A stretch of DNA of 64,000 bases from Vigna angularis (GCF_016808095.1 NC_068974.1:8866001-8930000); one strand, 5' to 3'. Positions 35,051 through 47,380 are shown, counted from the first letter of the stretch. Numbers and translations are program-made. The notes: generated by a model from the letters alone, not told the origin.

Positions 35051-35760
35051 CGTGAAACAGTTTCAACACATGCATCCTCTCGAGAACGCCACTCCCATCG
35101 TCGTTTTCTTCCCTTGTTCACCCTTTTTCACCGTTTAAATTTAGTTTTGCTTATTGTCGTGACCATTGTCAACCATTAGGAAGCTTTTTAACCGATCAAA
35201 ATCATTTCAAATGTCTTTTTGATTTGGTTTTTTCGATTCTCCTCCTTAAAGGTAAATTTCCGTTGTTTTTTTTCTCTCGTTTTGATCTTTTATTTTGTTT
35301 GTAAAACTAATATGTTTTTGTACATTTGTGTAGGTTTGAATTTTGTAGAGTTGAATTTTCTACGGTTTTAATCACGAGTTTTCTTTTTTTATTGACATTT
35401 CACACTATCAGGTTCTTATATTAATGTTTAAAGTTTACTTTTTAATAGGATCATATAATTTTGTATGATTGTATGATTGAATATGTGACTAGATGATCAT
35501 ATAATATGTGTATAATTTTGTAGGATTGAAAAATTTTGTATGATTGTATAATTTTGTATGATGGTATGATTTTAAAGTTTAAATTTTTAATTTTACAATG
35601 TTATTTTTCAATTTTTTTATGTTGAATATGTGATTATGTCAATGATTATTAATTGTGTGATTTTATGATTGAATTGAATTAACCTTAATTTGTCGTTAAA
35701 TGATCAATACAATATTATTTTTATATTGTAATCTTCTAGAATATTTCAGAATATTTACGT
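35051..35760. other. CACTA-2 5' leader, no coding sequence
   Basis: T-rich with TTTGTATGATTGTATGATT repeats (35460-35580). A likely 5' untranslated exon and leader intron lie between the terminus and the TNPD start at 35761. Confidence 0.45.
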
Positions 35761-36705
35761 ATGGATCGAAATTGGATTAATTTACCATGCATTAGTGTTG
35801 AGTACGGGAGAGGGGTAGAGGAATTTATACAATTTGCGCAACATAATGAGGGTAAAAATGATGATGAAGTGAAGTTTAGATGTCCTTCTGTGAACTGTTT
35901 GAATGGGAGAAAGTTGAATGCAACCCAAATTAGGGAACATCTTATTTGTGATGGTTTCCTACGATGCTGTACAACATGGATATGGCACGGCGAAGAAATA
36001 CACTTTCCGACTGTCTCCCAAACTGAAAATGTTATTGATTCTACCATGGAAGAAGATCGACCGGATGAAGACAAATTAGAGGCCATGATCCGTGATGTTG
36101 GCGCAGAAAATTTTGCCAAAGCTCATGTGTATGAGATGATGTCGACTAATGCAAAAACACCTTTGTATGTCGGTTCAACTAAGTTCACACGGTTGTCAGT
36201 GGTGTTAAGACTCATGAATTTGAAGGCAACCAATGGATGGACTGATAAGAGTTTCATAGAATTGTTGACGTTGTTGAATGAAATGCTGTCAGATAGAAAT
36301 ACACTATCCACTCGTAATTATGATGCGAAGAAAATTATTTGTCCGATGGGTATGGAGTATAAAAGGAAACATGTTTGTCCCAATGACTGCATTTTATAAA
36401 GGAAAGAGTTTTGAATTTTTGAAAAAGTTTCAAAAATGTGGGTTATCACGATACAAGTCAAAAAAGAATAGTGAAGATAATGGTCAGACAGAAAAAAGTG
36501 GATCTACTTTGAAAGTAGTTTAGTACCTTCCAATTGTGCCCAGACTTAAGCATTTGTTTGCGAATCCAAAAGATGCTAAAAACCTTAGATGTCATGTAGA
36601 TCAGAGAAAAATTGATGGGTTGCTTCGTCATTCGGCTTAATCAAAGCAATGGAAAAATATTGATCAACAATTCCCCCAATTTGGTCAAGAATGTAGAAAT
36701 CTTAG
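35761..36705 (+). pseudogene. CACTA-2 TNPD, N-terminal part, broken
   Basis: Opens MDRNWINLPCISVEYGRGVE, the Transpos_assoc domain, with CPSVNC and HLICDGFLRCCTTWIWHGE. The 200-codon frame continues to TNAKTPLYVGSTKFTRLSVVLRL and ends at 36399. Just after CPNDCIL the family frame is shifted by one base; it then reads FEFLKKFQKCGLSRYKSK, a TAG at 36521-36523, YLPIVPRLKHLFANPKDAKN and a TAA at 36638-36640. The retrotransposon enters at 36706, in the conserved segment just before the SLGVNPFG-type motif. Confidence 0.85.
36701..36705. other. CTTAG target-site duplication (left copy)
   Basis: CTTAG here and CTTAG at 59684-59688 directly flank the two LTR ends. A perfect 5-bp duplication is what integrase leaves. 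Confidence 0.97.
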
Positions 36706-37040
36706 TGTCGCAACCGGAATCGCGACGGGACGACGATCCAATAAAAAGAAGAATAATATTGAAAAGAGATTTTGGAGTCGCCACCATAGTTTATTCTGGA
36801 AAACTACGGAAAAACCATAAAATGATAAGGCACGGTCAAATTGAACCAGATTCTTGGTTCGGGAGTCGGTTACGTGTAGGGAAGGTATTAGCACCCTACA
36901 ACGCCTGCCCTAAGGCAGTACCCTTAACTAAATGCGCGAATATGTATGTGGTTTTCAAAGTATTTAACTTTCCCTTAAAATAAAACTCTAAAGAAACAAA
37001 CAATATTTTTTAGTTTTTTGGGCCCGACAAGGATTGACCT

Positions 37041-37231
37041 TGCTCCTACGTATTCTCATGTGAGAAATCAGGGTTACGTAGTTCTTTTAGAAACTGCTTG
37101 GAAATTTGTTTGAGAATTGTTTGAGAATTTGTTTGGAAAATGATTTGGATTTTTGGGAGAGTGAGCCTGACAAGGACTGGCCTTGCTCCTACGTATCTCC
37201 ACTTTTGATGGAGAATCAAGGATCACGTAGT
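37041..37231. repeat. Pair of CTACGTA...TACGTAG hairpins in the LTR
   Basis: Two related units: CCTTGCTCCTACGTATTCTC with a matching GAGAA...TTACGTAGTTC, and CCTTGCTCCTACGTATCTCC with a matching GGAGA...TCACGTAGTTC. Both follow a GACAAGGA(T/C)TG(A/G) word. Each can fold into a stem with paired ACGTA outer arms and TCTC/GAGA inner arms. The same pair is in the other LTR (about 54637-54827). Confidence 0.75.
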
Positions 37232-37335
37232 TCTGGCAAGACGATATTGATCGTTGTTTTGAAAAGTAGATGTTTTTGGTTTTTGAAGATTTTTATATTT
37301 TTTTGGTATTTTTGCTGTAATATTTATATTTTTTT

Positions 37336-37735
37336 GCGTAATGAGTACTAGGCTGATGCGTACGATCGCACGAGCACTCACACGGCTTTCTCTTTTTATT
37401 GTTTTGCGTAATGAGTACTAGGCTGATGCGTACGATCGCACGAGCACTCACACGGCTTTCTCTTTTTATTGTTTTGCGTAATGAGTACTAGGCTGATGCG
37501 TACGATCGCACGAGCACTCACACGGCTTTCTCTTTTTATTGTTTTGCGTAATGAGTACTAGGCTGATGCGTACGATCGCACGAGCACTCACACGACTTTC
37601 TCTTTTTATTGTTTTGCGTAATGAGTACTAGGCTGATGCGTACGATCGCACAAGCACTCACACGGCTTTTTATTTATTTTATATTTGGGCAATAAGTACT
37701 AGGCTGATGCGTACGATCGCACGAGTACTCATACC
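37336..37735 (+). repeat. 70-bp tandem repeat in the LTR, five copies plus a divergent sixth
   Basis: Units start GCGTAATGAGTACTAGGCTG at 37336, 37406, 37476, 37546 and 37616, a strict 70-bp period, with a diverged copy near 37690. Each contains the near-palindrome GCGTACGATCGCACGAGC. The other LTR has the same copy number at about 54932-55330. Confidence 0.95.
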
Positions 37736-40700
37736 GATTTATTACATTAAATGTTTTTTAACGTTTTATATATATTTTTTTATTATTTACAATTTTTATA
37801 ATTTTTTAAATTTATGTAAAACAAAAACAAGTTTAACAAATATAAAAAAAACAAAGGAGCGGATACTGTACATGGGACGAACGTTCGTTAGGGAAGACGA
37901 ACGTTCATAAAAAAAAGAACCGCTGAGGACGAACGTCCATTGGGAAGACGAGCGCTCGTTTAGGCGAGCGTTCGTTTGGAAGAGCGTTCGTTCGCTGAGA
38001 AAGGGGTGAAATGACAAGCGCTCGTTGGGACGAGCGTTCGTTGAGCGATGAAGGACGGATGCTGAGAAATGAGGTGAATGACGAGTGCTCGTTTAGGCGA
38101 GCGTTCGTTTGGGGACGAGCGTTCGTCGGGAACGAACGTTCGTTGGGAAAGGGGTGAATGACGAGCGCTCGTTGGGGAAATAGGGACGGACGATTGGAAA
38201 CTAACTGAAAGACGAACGTTCGAATAAAACTTAACGTGCGTTTATTTATGGACAGTGAGTGTGAATATGGAGGATGGGTATTTGGCCGTGAGGTGTTTTG
38301 GGAGGTTGATGATGACCAGTGAATGTGGGGAGAGGAAAAGAGGTTCACGGCAGTAAAGAGGGCTGAGGATGATGTGATGAGGATGGAGAAGAGTTTGGGG
38401 TGGTGGCCCGTGGTTTGAAGATGACGGTAGTTGGAGGTTGTGACAGGTGCAGTACTGGTTCGGTGTTCGAGAGGAATATCAGCAGTGACGAAGCTGGAGC
38501 TTGTGTCTCTTTTTTTTGTGACAGTGGGTGAATATGGGTAGTGGAGAGTTACAGTGGTGCAACAGTGATGAGGGAGCTAGACGGTAGTATTGAGGATGGC
38601 AATGGCGGCTGAGGGGGGGCTTGGGATGATGACGGCTGAGGGGGCTTGGGATGATGACGGCTGTGACTCAAAGATGGGTTCCTGGTGGTCCCGTGGAAGT
38701 GCAACCAGGTGGCTGATGAGTAAGTCGTGATTGAAGGATTGGCGTGAATGGATAATGATGTTGGTGGTGGAGTACGGTTTGAATATGACGGTGACTTTGC
38801 TGGAGGTTCAGTTTCGTTCTGGTGAGGATGATGGGGATTGGCTGTGAGGTCCAGATGCTGGATATGGTGATGATGACAGGTATGGTGAGTGATGGTCGCG
38901 TAGTTATGAGGATCAGTAATGGTAGCTGGCAAGGATGGCGGCCTGAGGTCCTGTAGATGAGAACGTATAATGATTGATGTTGGATGTTGGCCGTGAGTTT
39001 AGGATGTTGTAGATGGTGTGAAGGATGATGAAGGTGATAGGCTGTTTGGCCGTGGGATAAGGTGTCAGGATAAAGATGAATGGTGATGGTCCATGTGTAA
39101 GGATAAAGGTGATGAAGTTGGCTGTGAATGATGATGGAGAAATAATATGAAGATTATAGGTGTTGGTGATTTTGTGAGGTTAGCCGTGATGGAGGAAAAT
39201 GGTTTGTGCCAGATGATGGTCGTGGAGTGGAAGTTGAGATGGTCACGGGTGAAGAGGTGAAAGCCCCTGTTCGTTACGGGTGTTCCAGATCAAGGTCCTC
39301 CTACTGGAGAGGGTGTTGAATGAAGATTGAGATGGTCGTGAGGTCAGTGTATAAGGTGTGGAGATGATGGTGGTGAGGTTGAAGATGGAAATAAGGTTGT
39401 GTCGTTGGTGAGAGGTAACGGTGAAGGTGACGATATTGGCTGGGAGGAAAGATGGTGATAGGGAGTTTCACGAGCTCGCATTCACAGAGGAGGAAACGAA
39501 AATGAGAGTTCGAATGGGATGTTGGTGGCACTCACAATGGCTGGTGGTGATAGCTGGTGGCTGACAGAGGCAATGGTGATGGAAAGATAATAATGGCTAT
39601 GACTCGAAGATGGGTTTTTGGTGGTGCCGTGGTGGTGTAAGAGTGATGGTTGAGGTGAATATAGTTGAAGATTTGGGTGTTGAAAATGATGGAGAAGAAA
39701 AACGGGGTAGAGATGATGGGTGTTGGAGTGGCTGAATATGGGAGTCTGGCCGTGTGTGTTAGCAGTGGCCGTGGGTGTCCAAGATGGTTGGGTGTGATGA
39801 TTGTTTGGTAACAACAGCCATGTACGAATATTCACAACGCTATGCATCTATCTAACAACACCACATGCAAACTTACACACGTAAATTTAACACATGCAAA
39901 CTTAAGAACAACGTAACGAAGGCATGTTCAAGGTCAATTAACCAAACTCAGTAAAACATAGAATGGGATTCATTACTTACCTCTTGAAGCTTGGTTCACT
40001 CCTTGCTAATCCCGTGCGTCAGATGGCTTCCCTCGTGGCTGGCTTGCCCTTTTTTTTTTAAAGTGCTTCTCCCCAGCTCTTGCCGGTAGCCGTGGGCGTG
40101 TTGGTGATGGGAGATGAATGGAAACTTGAAGGTTCAGTCCCTGGTCCGTAGCAGTGTTGGAGATGAATGAAGAGTGAGATAAAGATGATGGGCTGGAGGT
40201 GAGGGGTAATGAGGGGTGTTCCCGAGATGAATATGCAGAGGTTGGAAAATGATGGGGAAGTAAAAATGAAGATGATGAGGCTGGAGATGGTATCGGGAAA
40301 TGTAGTGGAGGTAGTGAGTGAATGTCAAGTATGGGTTGGAAGCAATGGAGTTAGTGATTGTCGTGAGGATGGGGATGAGGTGCTGGAGATGGTGGCTTGC
40401 GGTGGTGAGGTGAAGGCGAAGTGGGTTTTCGGGTATTCGAGATGGTGTATGGACGATGAGATTGGGTTGAATGGTGGTCTCTGATGTTTTCCAGTGAATA
40501 CCGGTGAGTAGTGAGAGGGGTGGGGTTGCCTCCTGTATCTCTTGCAGGTTTTGTGTGATCCCGGTGGTTCCCTGGTAACGGGTGAATGTTGAGGTATGGA
40601 TACTGGAGCTTTTTGGACCAAGGTGAGTGGGAACCAAAGTTAATCCCCCCGATGAGCAGAGAAAGTCTCTCCCATGAAGGGCTGCCTGGTGGAGGACAAT

Positions 40701-42087
40701 AGCAAGTGGTGTCCCCTGAAATCTGACATGCCAGCTCATGGATGATAACCCAAAAATGTGAGTGCTCCATACCATTCTCTTCTTCTGTAGAAACCCATAC
40801 TGTGAGTGGCTTGTCAGACTGTTAGTGGTGGGCAGCGACAGTGGGAGGTGGAGATAGTGGAGTCTGATATTACAGAGTTGCCAGGGCAGCCGTTCCAGAT
40901 GCATCATGTGGGAGCTCGTGGGAGACCAAGCCCAGAACCCTTGCCATTTTTAAATCAGGGAAAATCTCCTTCATAATTCTTTATCATTTCACAGAGCATC
41001 TTCTTCCTAAAAGTGTTTCTCCATGTGCGCTGTAAATGTACTACCAACATGCACTTCCATTTCAAAACATACTCTTTCCACTCAGCACCATCATGTGTTT
41101 TTGCTGACCAAAATTCTGCTCCACCATTCCCACGTGAACTGAAAACACCATGAGCTTCTCTTCAAATTTAATATTCAAACTCAGCTGCCCATGCTTCCAG
41201 ATTGCGTCTGAGATTGCGTCCGCTTCCAGCCATGCATCTAACTTTCTCCAAATCAAAATCCAAAACGTGAAAGCCAGCCAAAATATTCTCTTGCAGAAAC
41301 CCATACTGCAAATGGCTTCCAGATGTTAATGGCGGACAGTGGCAGAGGGAGGCCATCTTCGCTGTTCAGACCAATTTAAAATGTATACCAGCTTTTTGGA
41401 CGTTCGGTCAAACAGAACACGAACGTCCGTTCATATTAAATGAACGAACGCTCAAACCAAATGCTCACGAGGTCAGGCCGAACGCAAACAGTAACAAAGA
41501 ACGAACGTTCACAAGGTCGACCAAAGAAAACCGAACGCTCACAATCAAAACCCGAACGCTCGACATCTCAAACAGACCGAACGTTCGGCTGGGACGCTCG
41601 CTAAACTGAGAACAAAACCACATTAAGAACGAACGTTCAAACAGTAGAGACCAAATGACGAACGTCCAAAATGAACAAAAGGCCGAACGGTATAGGACGA
41701 ACGATCGAAGCTGAGGACGAACGTCCAAAGGAGGACGAACGTCAATGATAATGGACGAACGTCCAAAGGAGGACGAACGTTTAAGGGCGAACGTCCTTGA
41801 GATGCGAGGTAGGGGACGATCGGTTTTATGCATTGGATGGAAACGAACGTGAAAAGTGAAAGACGAACGGTTGGAAGCCTACCAACGACCGAACGTGCTG
41901 AAGACTCAGGGTTGAGGACGAACGGTCACAGCTACAGTGGCCAAAACCGAACGCCCTCAAAGGGAGGACGAACGCTCCATCCCTTTTTTTTATTATTATT
42001 TTTTTCCTTTTTTTTTTTGTTATTTATTTCTTTTGTTGGTGAAAATAAATTTTATTTAAACAACCCGGACGAAATTGAGTGTTGACA

Positions 42088-42103
42088 GCTGCCCCTCTTT
42101 ACT
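42088..42103 (-). promoter_or_regulatory. Polypurine tract of the Ogre/Tat-like element
   Basis: AGTAAAGAGGGGCAGC on the minus strand directly abuts the 3' LTR start (TGTCAACACTC). It confirms minus-strand orientation. Confidence 0.88.
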
Positions 42104-42352
42104 TAGATTTTACTAGATCATATGATAAACAAAGTTTTTTTCATATTATCAGAGTAAAAGATAAGTAAAGATAGAAATACCAATTTCGTCTGGATTTCGA
42201 GATGAACAAGAAACAAACAGAGAACGAAACAAACAAACAAAACTGAGAATTGAAGTGTGACAACCTCGTGGAAGGTCCACCAATGCTACAGATGCAGTGA
42301 ACGAGGAAACATATATTTTTTTTATTTTTTGATGAAAGTAAATTTATTAATC

Positions 42353-42480
42353 AATCCGGACGAAATTGAGTGATGCCCCTCTTTACTTAGATTTTACTAG
42401 ATCATATGATAAACAATGTTTTCATATTATCAAAGTAAAAGATAAGTAAAGATAGAAATATTAATTTCGTTCGGATTTCC
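42353..42480 (-). repeat. Second copy of LTR tip plus polypurine tract
   Basis: Repeats 42063-42195 with a gap: CCGGACGAAATTGAGTG, then ATGCCCCTCTTTACTTAG, and onward to AATTTCGTTCGGATT. The LTR-end bases TTGACAGC are missing at the join. In both copies the left GGACGAAATT and right AATTTCGT(C/T) arms, and the inner CTTTACTTA and TAAGTAAAG, are inverted repeats, so each unit can form a long imperfect hairpin. Confidence 0.8.
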
Positions 42481-42569
42481 ATGAAAAGGAACCAGGATCA
42501 AACATGGAAATTTTTTTTTTTTTGATTGCATAAATAAAATGAACAAGACTAAATGAATGAGAAACTTGA

Positions 42570-43612
42570 ATTTGATTGGTTTCGACCATTGCCATGCAGA
42601 GGGTCGTTTGAAAAAAGTAAAAAAATGGGCTCGACCATTGTCTTACAGAGGGCCGAGACACCAGAATTCAAAAGTGCTTTCGACCATTATCTAGCAGATG
42701 GCCGAGATAAAACAAAACAAAAAGGTGCTTTCGACCATTATCTAGCAGATGGCCGAGATAAAAAACAGAACAAAAGTTGCTTTCGACCATTATCTAGCAG
42801 ATGGCCGAGATAAAACAAAACTGAAAAGGTGTCCGACCATTATCTCGCAGATGGCCGAGATAAAACAAAATTTGAAAAGTGCGTCCGACCATTATCTTGC
42901 AGATGGCCGAGATAAAAACAAGAGAAAAATGCGCTCGACCATTATCTAGCAGATGGCCGAGATAAAAACAAGAGAAAAGTGCGCTCGACCATTATCTAGC
43001 AGATGGCCGAGATAAAAACAAGAGAAAAATGCGCTCGACCATTATCTAGCAGATGGCCGAGATAAAAACAAGAGAAAAGTGCGCTCGACCATTATCTAGC
43101 AGATGGCCGAGATAAAAACAAGAGAAAAGTGCGCTCGACCATTATCTAGCAGATGGCCGAGATAAAAACAAGAGAAAAGTGCGCTCGACCATTATCTAGC
43201 AGATGGCCGAGATAAAAACAAGAGAAAAGTGCGCTCGACCATTATCTAGCAGATGGCCGAGATAAAAACAAGAGAAAAGTGCGCTCGACCATTATCTAGC
43301 AGATGGCCAAGATAAAAATAAGAGAAAAGTGCGCTCGACCATTATCTAGCAGATGGCCGAGATTAAAACAAGAGAAAAGTGCGCTCGACCATTATCTAGC
43401 AGATGGCCGAGATAAAAATAAGAGAAAAGTGCGCTCGACCATTATCTAGCAGATGGCCGAGATAAACAAGAGAAAAGTGCGCTCGACCATTATCTAGCAG
43501 ATGGCCGAGATAAACAAGAGAAAAGTGCGCTCGACCATTATCTAGCAGATGGCCGAGATAAACAAGAGAAAAGTGCGCTCGACCATTATCTAGCAGATGG
43601 CCGAGATAAAAT
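42570..43612. repeat. 50-bp tandem array, about 21 copies
   Basis: The unit contains CTCGACCATTATCTAGCAGA and TGGCCGAGATAAAAACAAGA and is 50 bp in the homogeneous middle. It is more diverged at the left (42570-42900) and four bases shorter in the last copies (43440-43612). CTCGACCAT and ATGGCCGAG within each unit are near inverted. Frames at 42553-42949 and 43396-43887 are artefacts of the repeat. Confidence 0.97.
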
Positions 43613-43619
43613 GGCAGCG

Positions 43620-45950
43620 AGAAAAAGTTTGATTGCTTTGAATTTGAAAATTGGAAATGGTTGAAATTTTGAGAAGAATTTTTTTTTATTTTGATTTTGA
43701 TTTTTGATTTTTTTTTTGAAAATTTTGAAATTAAGAAACAAGGTGTTGCATTTTTGTACAAGTATATGGAATCTTGATATACAAGAGAAACTTGGTTGAT
43801 GAAAATTTTGAAATTTGGAGAAGAAAAGTTTGATGAATGTTGATTTTTTTTGTCTTTTTGAAGGAAGAAAATTTGATGAATATACATGGAGGCAAATCCA
43901 AAGTTGACGAAAATATGTACATGATGTATTGGAAGATTATGAACCTATGACATTTTTTTGAGAGTCAATTTGTTTCCTTTGAAATCATCCAATTTATGAT
44001 GATCTAGATCTCCAATTTCCTTTCAATGGATGTCCAATTTTAAAGTCAATTGTTCAAAATGAAGCTTGTGTGCTATGCATTTCTTGACGAGATACTAGTG
44101 TGTACATGCTTGACATCAGGGGTTGGAAAAATATGTGGAGGATGATTGGAAGGATTTGGAGAGTACCGGGTGGGCCATTCGAGCCTCTTACTCCTTAAAA
44201 CGGCTACAAAGGCCATTGTGAAGTAGTAGATATCCAGAAGCTACTCTGGAACATGGTAAAAGTATTGGTATGGACAAATGTATCTGTGAATTGTGAGGGA
44301 ATAGGTCAGGAATCAGGGAATGAGAAAATCATGTGGGATTTGCAAATTGCCCCAATTTTGGTGGTTTTTAGATCTTTAAAGTTCGGGGCGAACCAAAATC
44401 ATGCAAGGCCCAACAAGGGATGCCCCAGTCTTTGTATGAGCTTTGAATGTTCAGATGAAAATTTTTGAGATTTAACAAAGTTGCTCAATACTCTGAATGG
44501 GTCGAAACATTTGAAAGTCACAAAGTTGCCTTGGTTTTGGGTATGAGTCAATTAATCGAGGTTCAACAAAAGGTTGCCCCCCCTTTTGGGTTTACGAATG
44601 ATAAGATGGACTCAAAATCATACAAAGCCCCAAAGTGTCTGCCCCTGCTTTGAGGGTGGATCTATGAATTTCAGTACGGACAAATCTGAGAGGCCCAACA
44701 AGGGATGTCCCGGTCTTGGTACGAACTGAATATACAGATGTAACAAATCTGAGACAAACAAAGTTGCCCCAAGTTTGGGATCCGAGGGAAGAGTTTGAAT
44801 GGGATTTGAATGTGTTCAGGAATTTGTGATGGATATGGAAAGGGTTGGCTTGAAAATATTGCCCCAAACGGCTTGATTTTCCTTTGTAAAATCTTAATCA
44901 AAAGGGAGTTCCATTCATCCGAGGACACTATTTTTCATCATTTTTTCATTTTTTTTTGACTGCATTGTTGGTCATTTTTGTCCTGTCTCAAAATTAAGCT
45001 TTATGAAAAATTAAGCAACCATTATTCAATCTGTGTGGACTTTTATTGGGCTTGTAATGTGGCTTGGGCTAAGGGGTATTGAAAGAAAGGATATAAAGGC
45101 CCAAATAAATTTTTGTGGGTATTTTTTTGAAAAAACAATGGTTACCATATATACTTTGTATCAGTTATTCGTCAAAACTGTTTTGACTATTTTGCCCTTT
45201 CTCAAATTTCATTCTTTGCCTGCCATCACTTTGTGATTCTTGAGGAATTTACTTCATTTGATCACTAAGTGTGTTCTTCCTGCAATTTGAGTCGATTTCT
45301 ATCGTGATGGTAACCCTTGTTTGGGTAAGATTTGAAAAGAAAATTCTTATTGGCTCAAATTGGGTATCAAAGGATATATTTTTGTTTTTTTTTTTGTTTT
45401 TTTTTGTTTTTTTTTTTTGGATGAAGAAAGATGGCCACACATCATTTCAAATTTTGGTTGTTTTATTTTCAAAAGATTAATTAAGAGACAAAGACTAAAT
45501 TATCTCAACAGAGTCATTTTTTTCATTTTTTTCTCTTTTTTTTTTCTTTTTTTTTTGTTGTGTCCCAATGGAATCAGGGATCTCCCAACTGAAAGCCAGT
45601 GTAGGTAACGGAAAATCTGCCCCAGTGTAAAACTTGGTGTTTATTACTTGGGCTCAAGAACATGATTGGGTCAATCTCTGGTTTGGCGAGGGTTGAAGGA
45701 TGATGTTTTCAAGCAATGCACACACAGATATCTCTTAAGAAATATGTGATTTGATCATTTGACTTCAGGAGATTATGACATCCATTACATTTTTCTTAAA
45801 TCTCATAAATTGGATGATTTGCATCAAAAAAACAAATGACTCAACTTTTGCGTATTTTTTTGGTTTTATGCATGAGGAAAAGTAATATGAAATGAAAATG
45901 ATGATGCTTGTTGAAAAACGGATTTTTTTAAATTTTGTGTTTTTTTTTTT
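43620..45950. other. Non-coding internal region with degenerate repeats
   Basis: No pol-like frame. Words such as GGCCCAACAAGGGATG (44408, 44692), CAAAGTTGCC and TTTGGG recur at 44330-44790, indicating an old degenerate tandem of roughly 100-300 bp. Long T-runs fill 45380-45560. Confidence 0.6.
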
Positions 45951-45959
45951 TTTTTTGAA

Positions 45960-46590
45960 AATTGGGCTTTGCGGACCAGCCTCGAAACTGGACCTCGCGG
46001 GCCGATATGGAAAATAGGCTTTGTGAGCCATTGGGGAAATTGAGATTTTTTGGAATCTGGGCCCTGCGGGTCAGTATGGAAACTGAGCTTTACAGACCAG
46101 CATGAAAAATGGGCATTCTTAGCTATTGTGGAAACTGAGATTTTTTACCTTTGTGGAATCTGGGCCTTGCGGGTCAGTATGGAAACTGAGCTTTGCAAGC
46201 CATTATGAAAAATGAACCTTTTGGACCAATGTGGAAAATAGGCTTTGTGAGCCATTGGGGAAATGGGATTTTTTTTTGGCCAATGTGGAATCTGGACCTT
46301 GCGGGTCAGTATGGAAACTGAGCTTTGCAAGCCAGTATGGGAAATGGGCTTTCTGAGCCTTGCGGGTCAGCATGGGAGCTGAGCTTTGCAGGCCAATATG
46401 GGAAATGGGATTTATGAGTTGATGTGGAAATTGAAATTTTTCAGCCATTGTGGAATCTGGGCCTTGCGGGTCAGTATGGAAACTGAGCTTTGCAGGCCAG
46501 TATGGGAAATGGAATTTGTGAGCCAAAATGGAAACAAAGGCTTGGGAATCAGTGCAGAAACTAGGCTTGGTGAGCAATGCAGGAAATGAT
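45960..46590. repeat. Degenerate tandem repeats with TGCGGGTCAGTATGGAAACT
   Basis: The order TGGAATCTGG, CCTTGCGGGTCAG, TATGGAAACTGAGCTTTGC, AGGCCA.TATGGGAAATGGG recurs at about 46045, 46155, 46285 and 46450 with variable spacing. Apparent minus-strand frames here (46203-46643) simply read this repeat. Confidence 0.8.
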
Positions 46591-46779
46591 ATGAGAAAAT
46601 TTTGTTTAGGAAAACGTTTGAAAAATGTTTTTTTTTTATTCACTTTCTGACACGGGAAAATCCAGATCGGATCGGACCCGAGGAGAAGTATTATAGAAGG
46701 AAGTTGGACTTACCAGGCACATTGATCCAATGGATCAGATGACCTGAGCCGTGTGAACCTGTCACAAGGAGATGACAAA

Positions 46780-47380
46780 GAAAGCATTTTTTTTTTTGCA
46801 CAAATAATTGTTCACACAAATGAAAAGGGAAATTATGAATTGAAAACACAAAATCTACACAAACAAGGATTTTATTTTTCAGAAATTCAGATGCACTGGT
46901 TCAGGAGAAACCACATATGCCGAAAGGGCCTAATGGGCTCAAAAACTGTTCATCTTTCATTCTCAGATTTTTTGTCCTTTTTGTTTTTACAACAAATTCA
47001 ACGATAATCACACAAGAGAATTTGAACAAATGTACAAAACATCATTCAACAGCAAAAATGTGAAAACAAAATATTTTTGACACATTTCCAAAAGAAGTAT
47101 ACTCGAGAGAAAAACCACGAAGGCCATTGGGCCTAATGGGCTCGAGCACTGTTCCTTTTTCAATATTTTTGTTCTTAGATTTATTCAAAATGTAGAAGAA
47201 GAAATAAAAACAAACAAAATGGTGTGATGTGAAATTACAAACATGCCAAAATAATTTTTCACTCAAATTTATATTTCAGAAGAATTGGGTTCAAAGAAAG
47301 CTAACATGGTAATGAGGCCCAATGAACCTGAAAATGTCCTTTATCATGTAAATGAAAAACAATTTTGAACGCTTCAAATT
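46780..47380. repeat. Degenerate repeats of about 220 bp
   Basis: Three loosely similar units, each with an A-rich CAAACAAAATG-like start, TTTTTCA..AAATT, then GGGCCTAATGGGCTC(AAAA/GAGC)ACTGTTC or the diverged AGGCCCAATGAACCTG. No gene seen. Confidence 0.6.

Larger units (their letters stand above)
36706..42087 (-). repeat. Ogre/Tat-like 3' LTR (5382 bp)
   Basis: Compared with 54302-59683 I noticed about eight substitutions (for example in 37594, near 40143, 40307, 41285, 41582 and 41704) and two compensating one-base T-run differences. It contains two CTACGTA hairpins (37041-37231), a 70-bp tandem array (37336-37735), GACGAACG-rich stretches (37870-38220, 41390-41990) and a long GA-rich TGATGG.. 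region (38230-40920). The apparent minus-strand frames in it (such as 40134-40907) lack any domain. Confidence 0.95.

Noticed and set aside
38549..39847. Several 76-127-residue His/Pro/Thr-rich minus-strand frames in the LTR
   Set aside because: They read a degenerate TGATGG/GTGGTG repeat on the opposite strand; no start context or motif.
40134..40907. 257-residue minus-strand frame in the LTR, repeated at 57731-58504
   Set aside because: His/Pro/Ser-rich translation of GA-rich non-coding LTR sequence, no domain. It recurs only because the two LTRs are almost identical.
42570..43612. CRISPR-like array of regular repeats
   Set aside because: Repeat and spacer are equally conserved and contiguous, there are no cas genes, and the context is a plant retrotransposon; it is a tandem repeat.
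42553..43887. Frames with repeated FDHYLADGRDK or YLGHLLDNGRAHFSL
   Set aside because: Direct translations of the 50-bp tandem array in two orientations.
46203..46643. 146-residue minus-strand frame with repeated FHTDPQGPDS
   Set aside because: Translation of the degenerate TGCGGGTCAGTATGG repeat.
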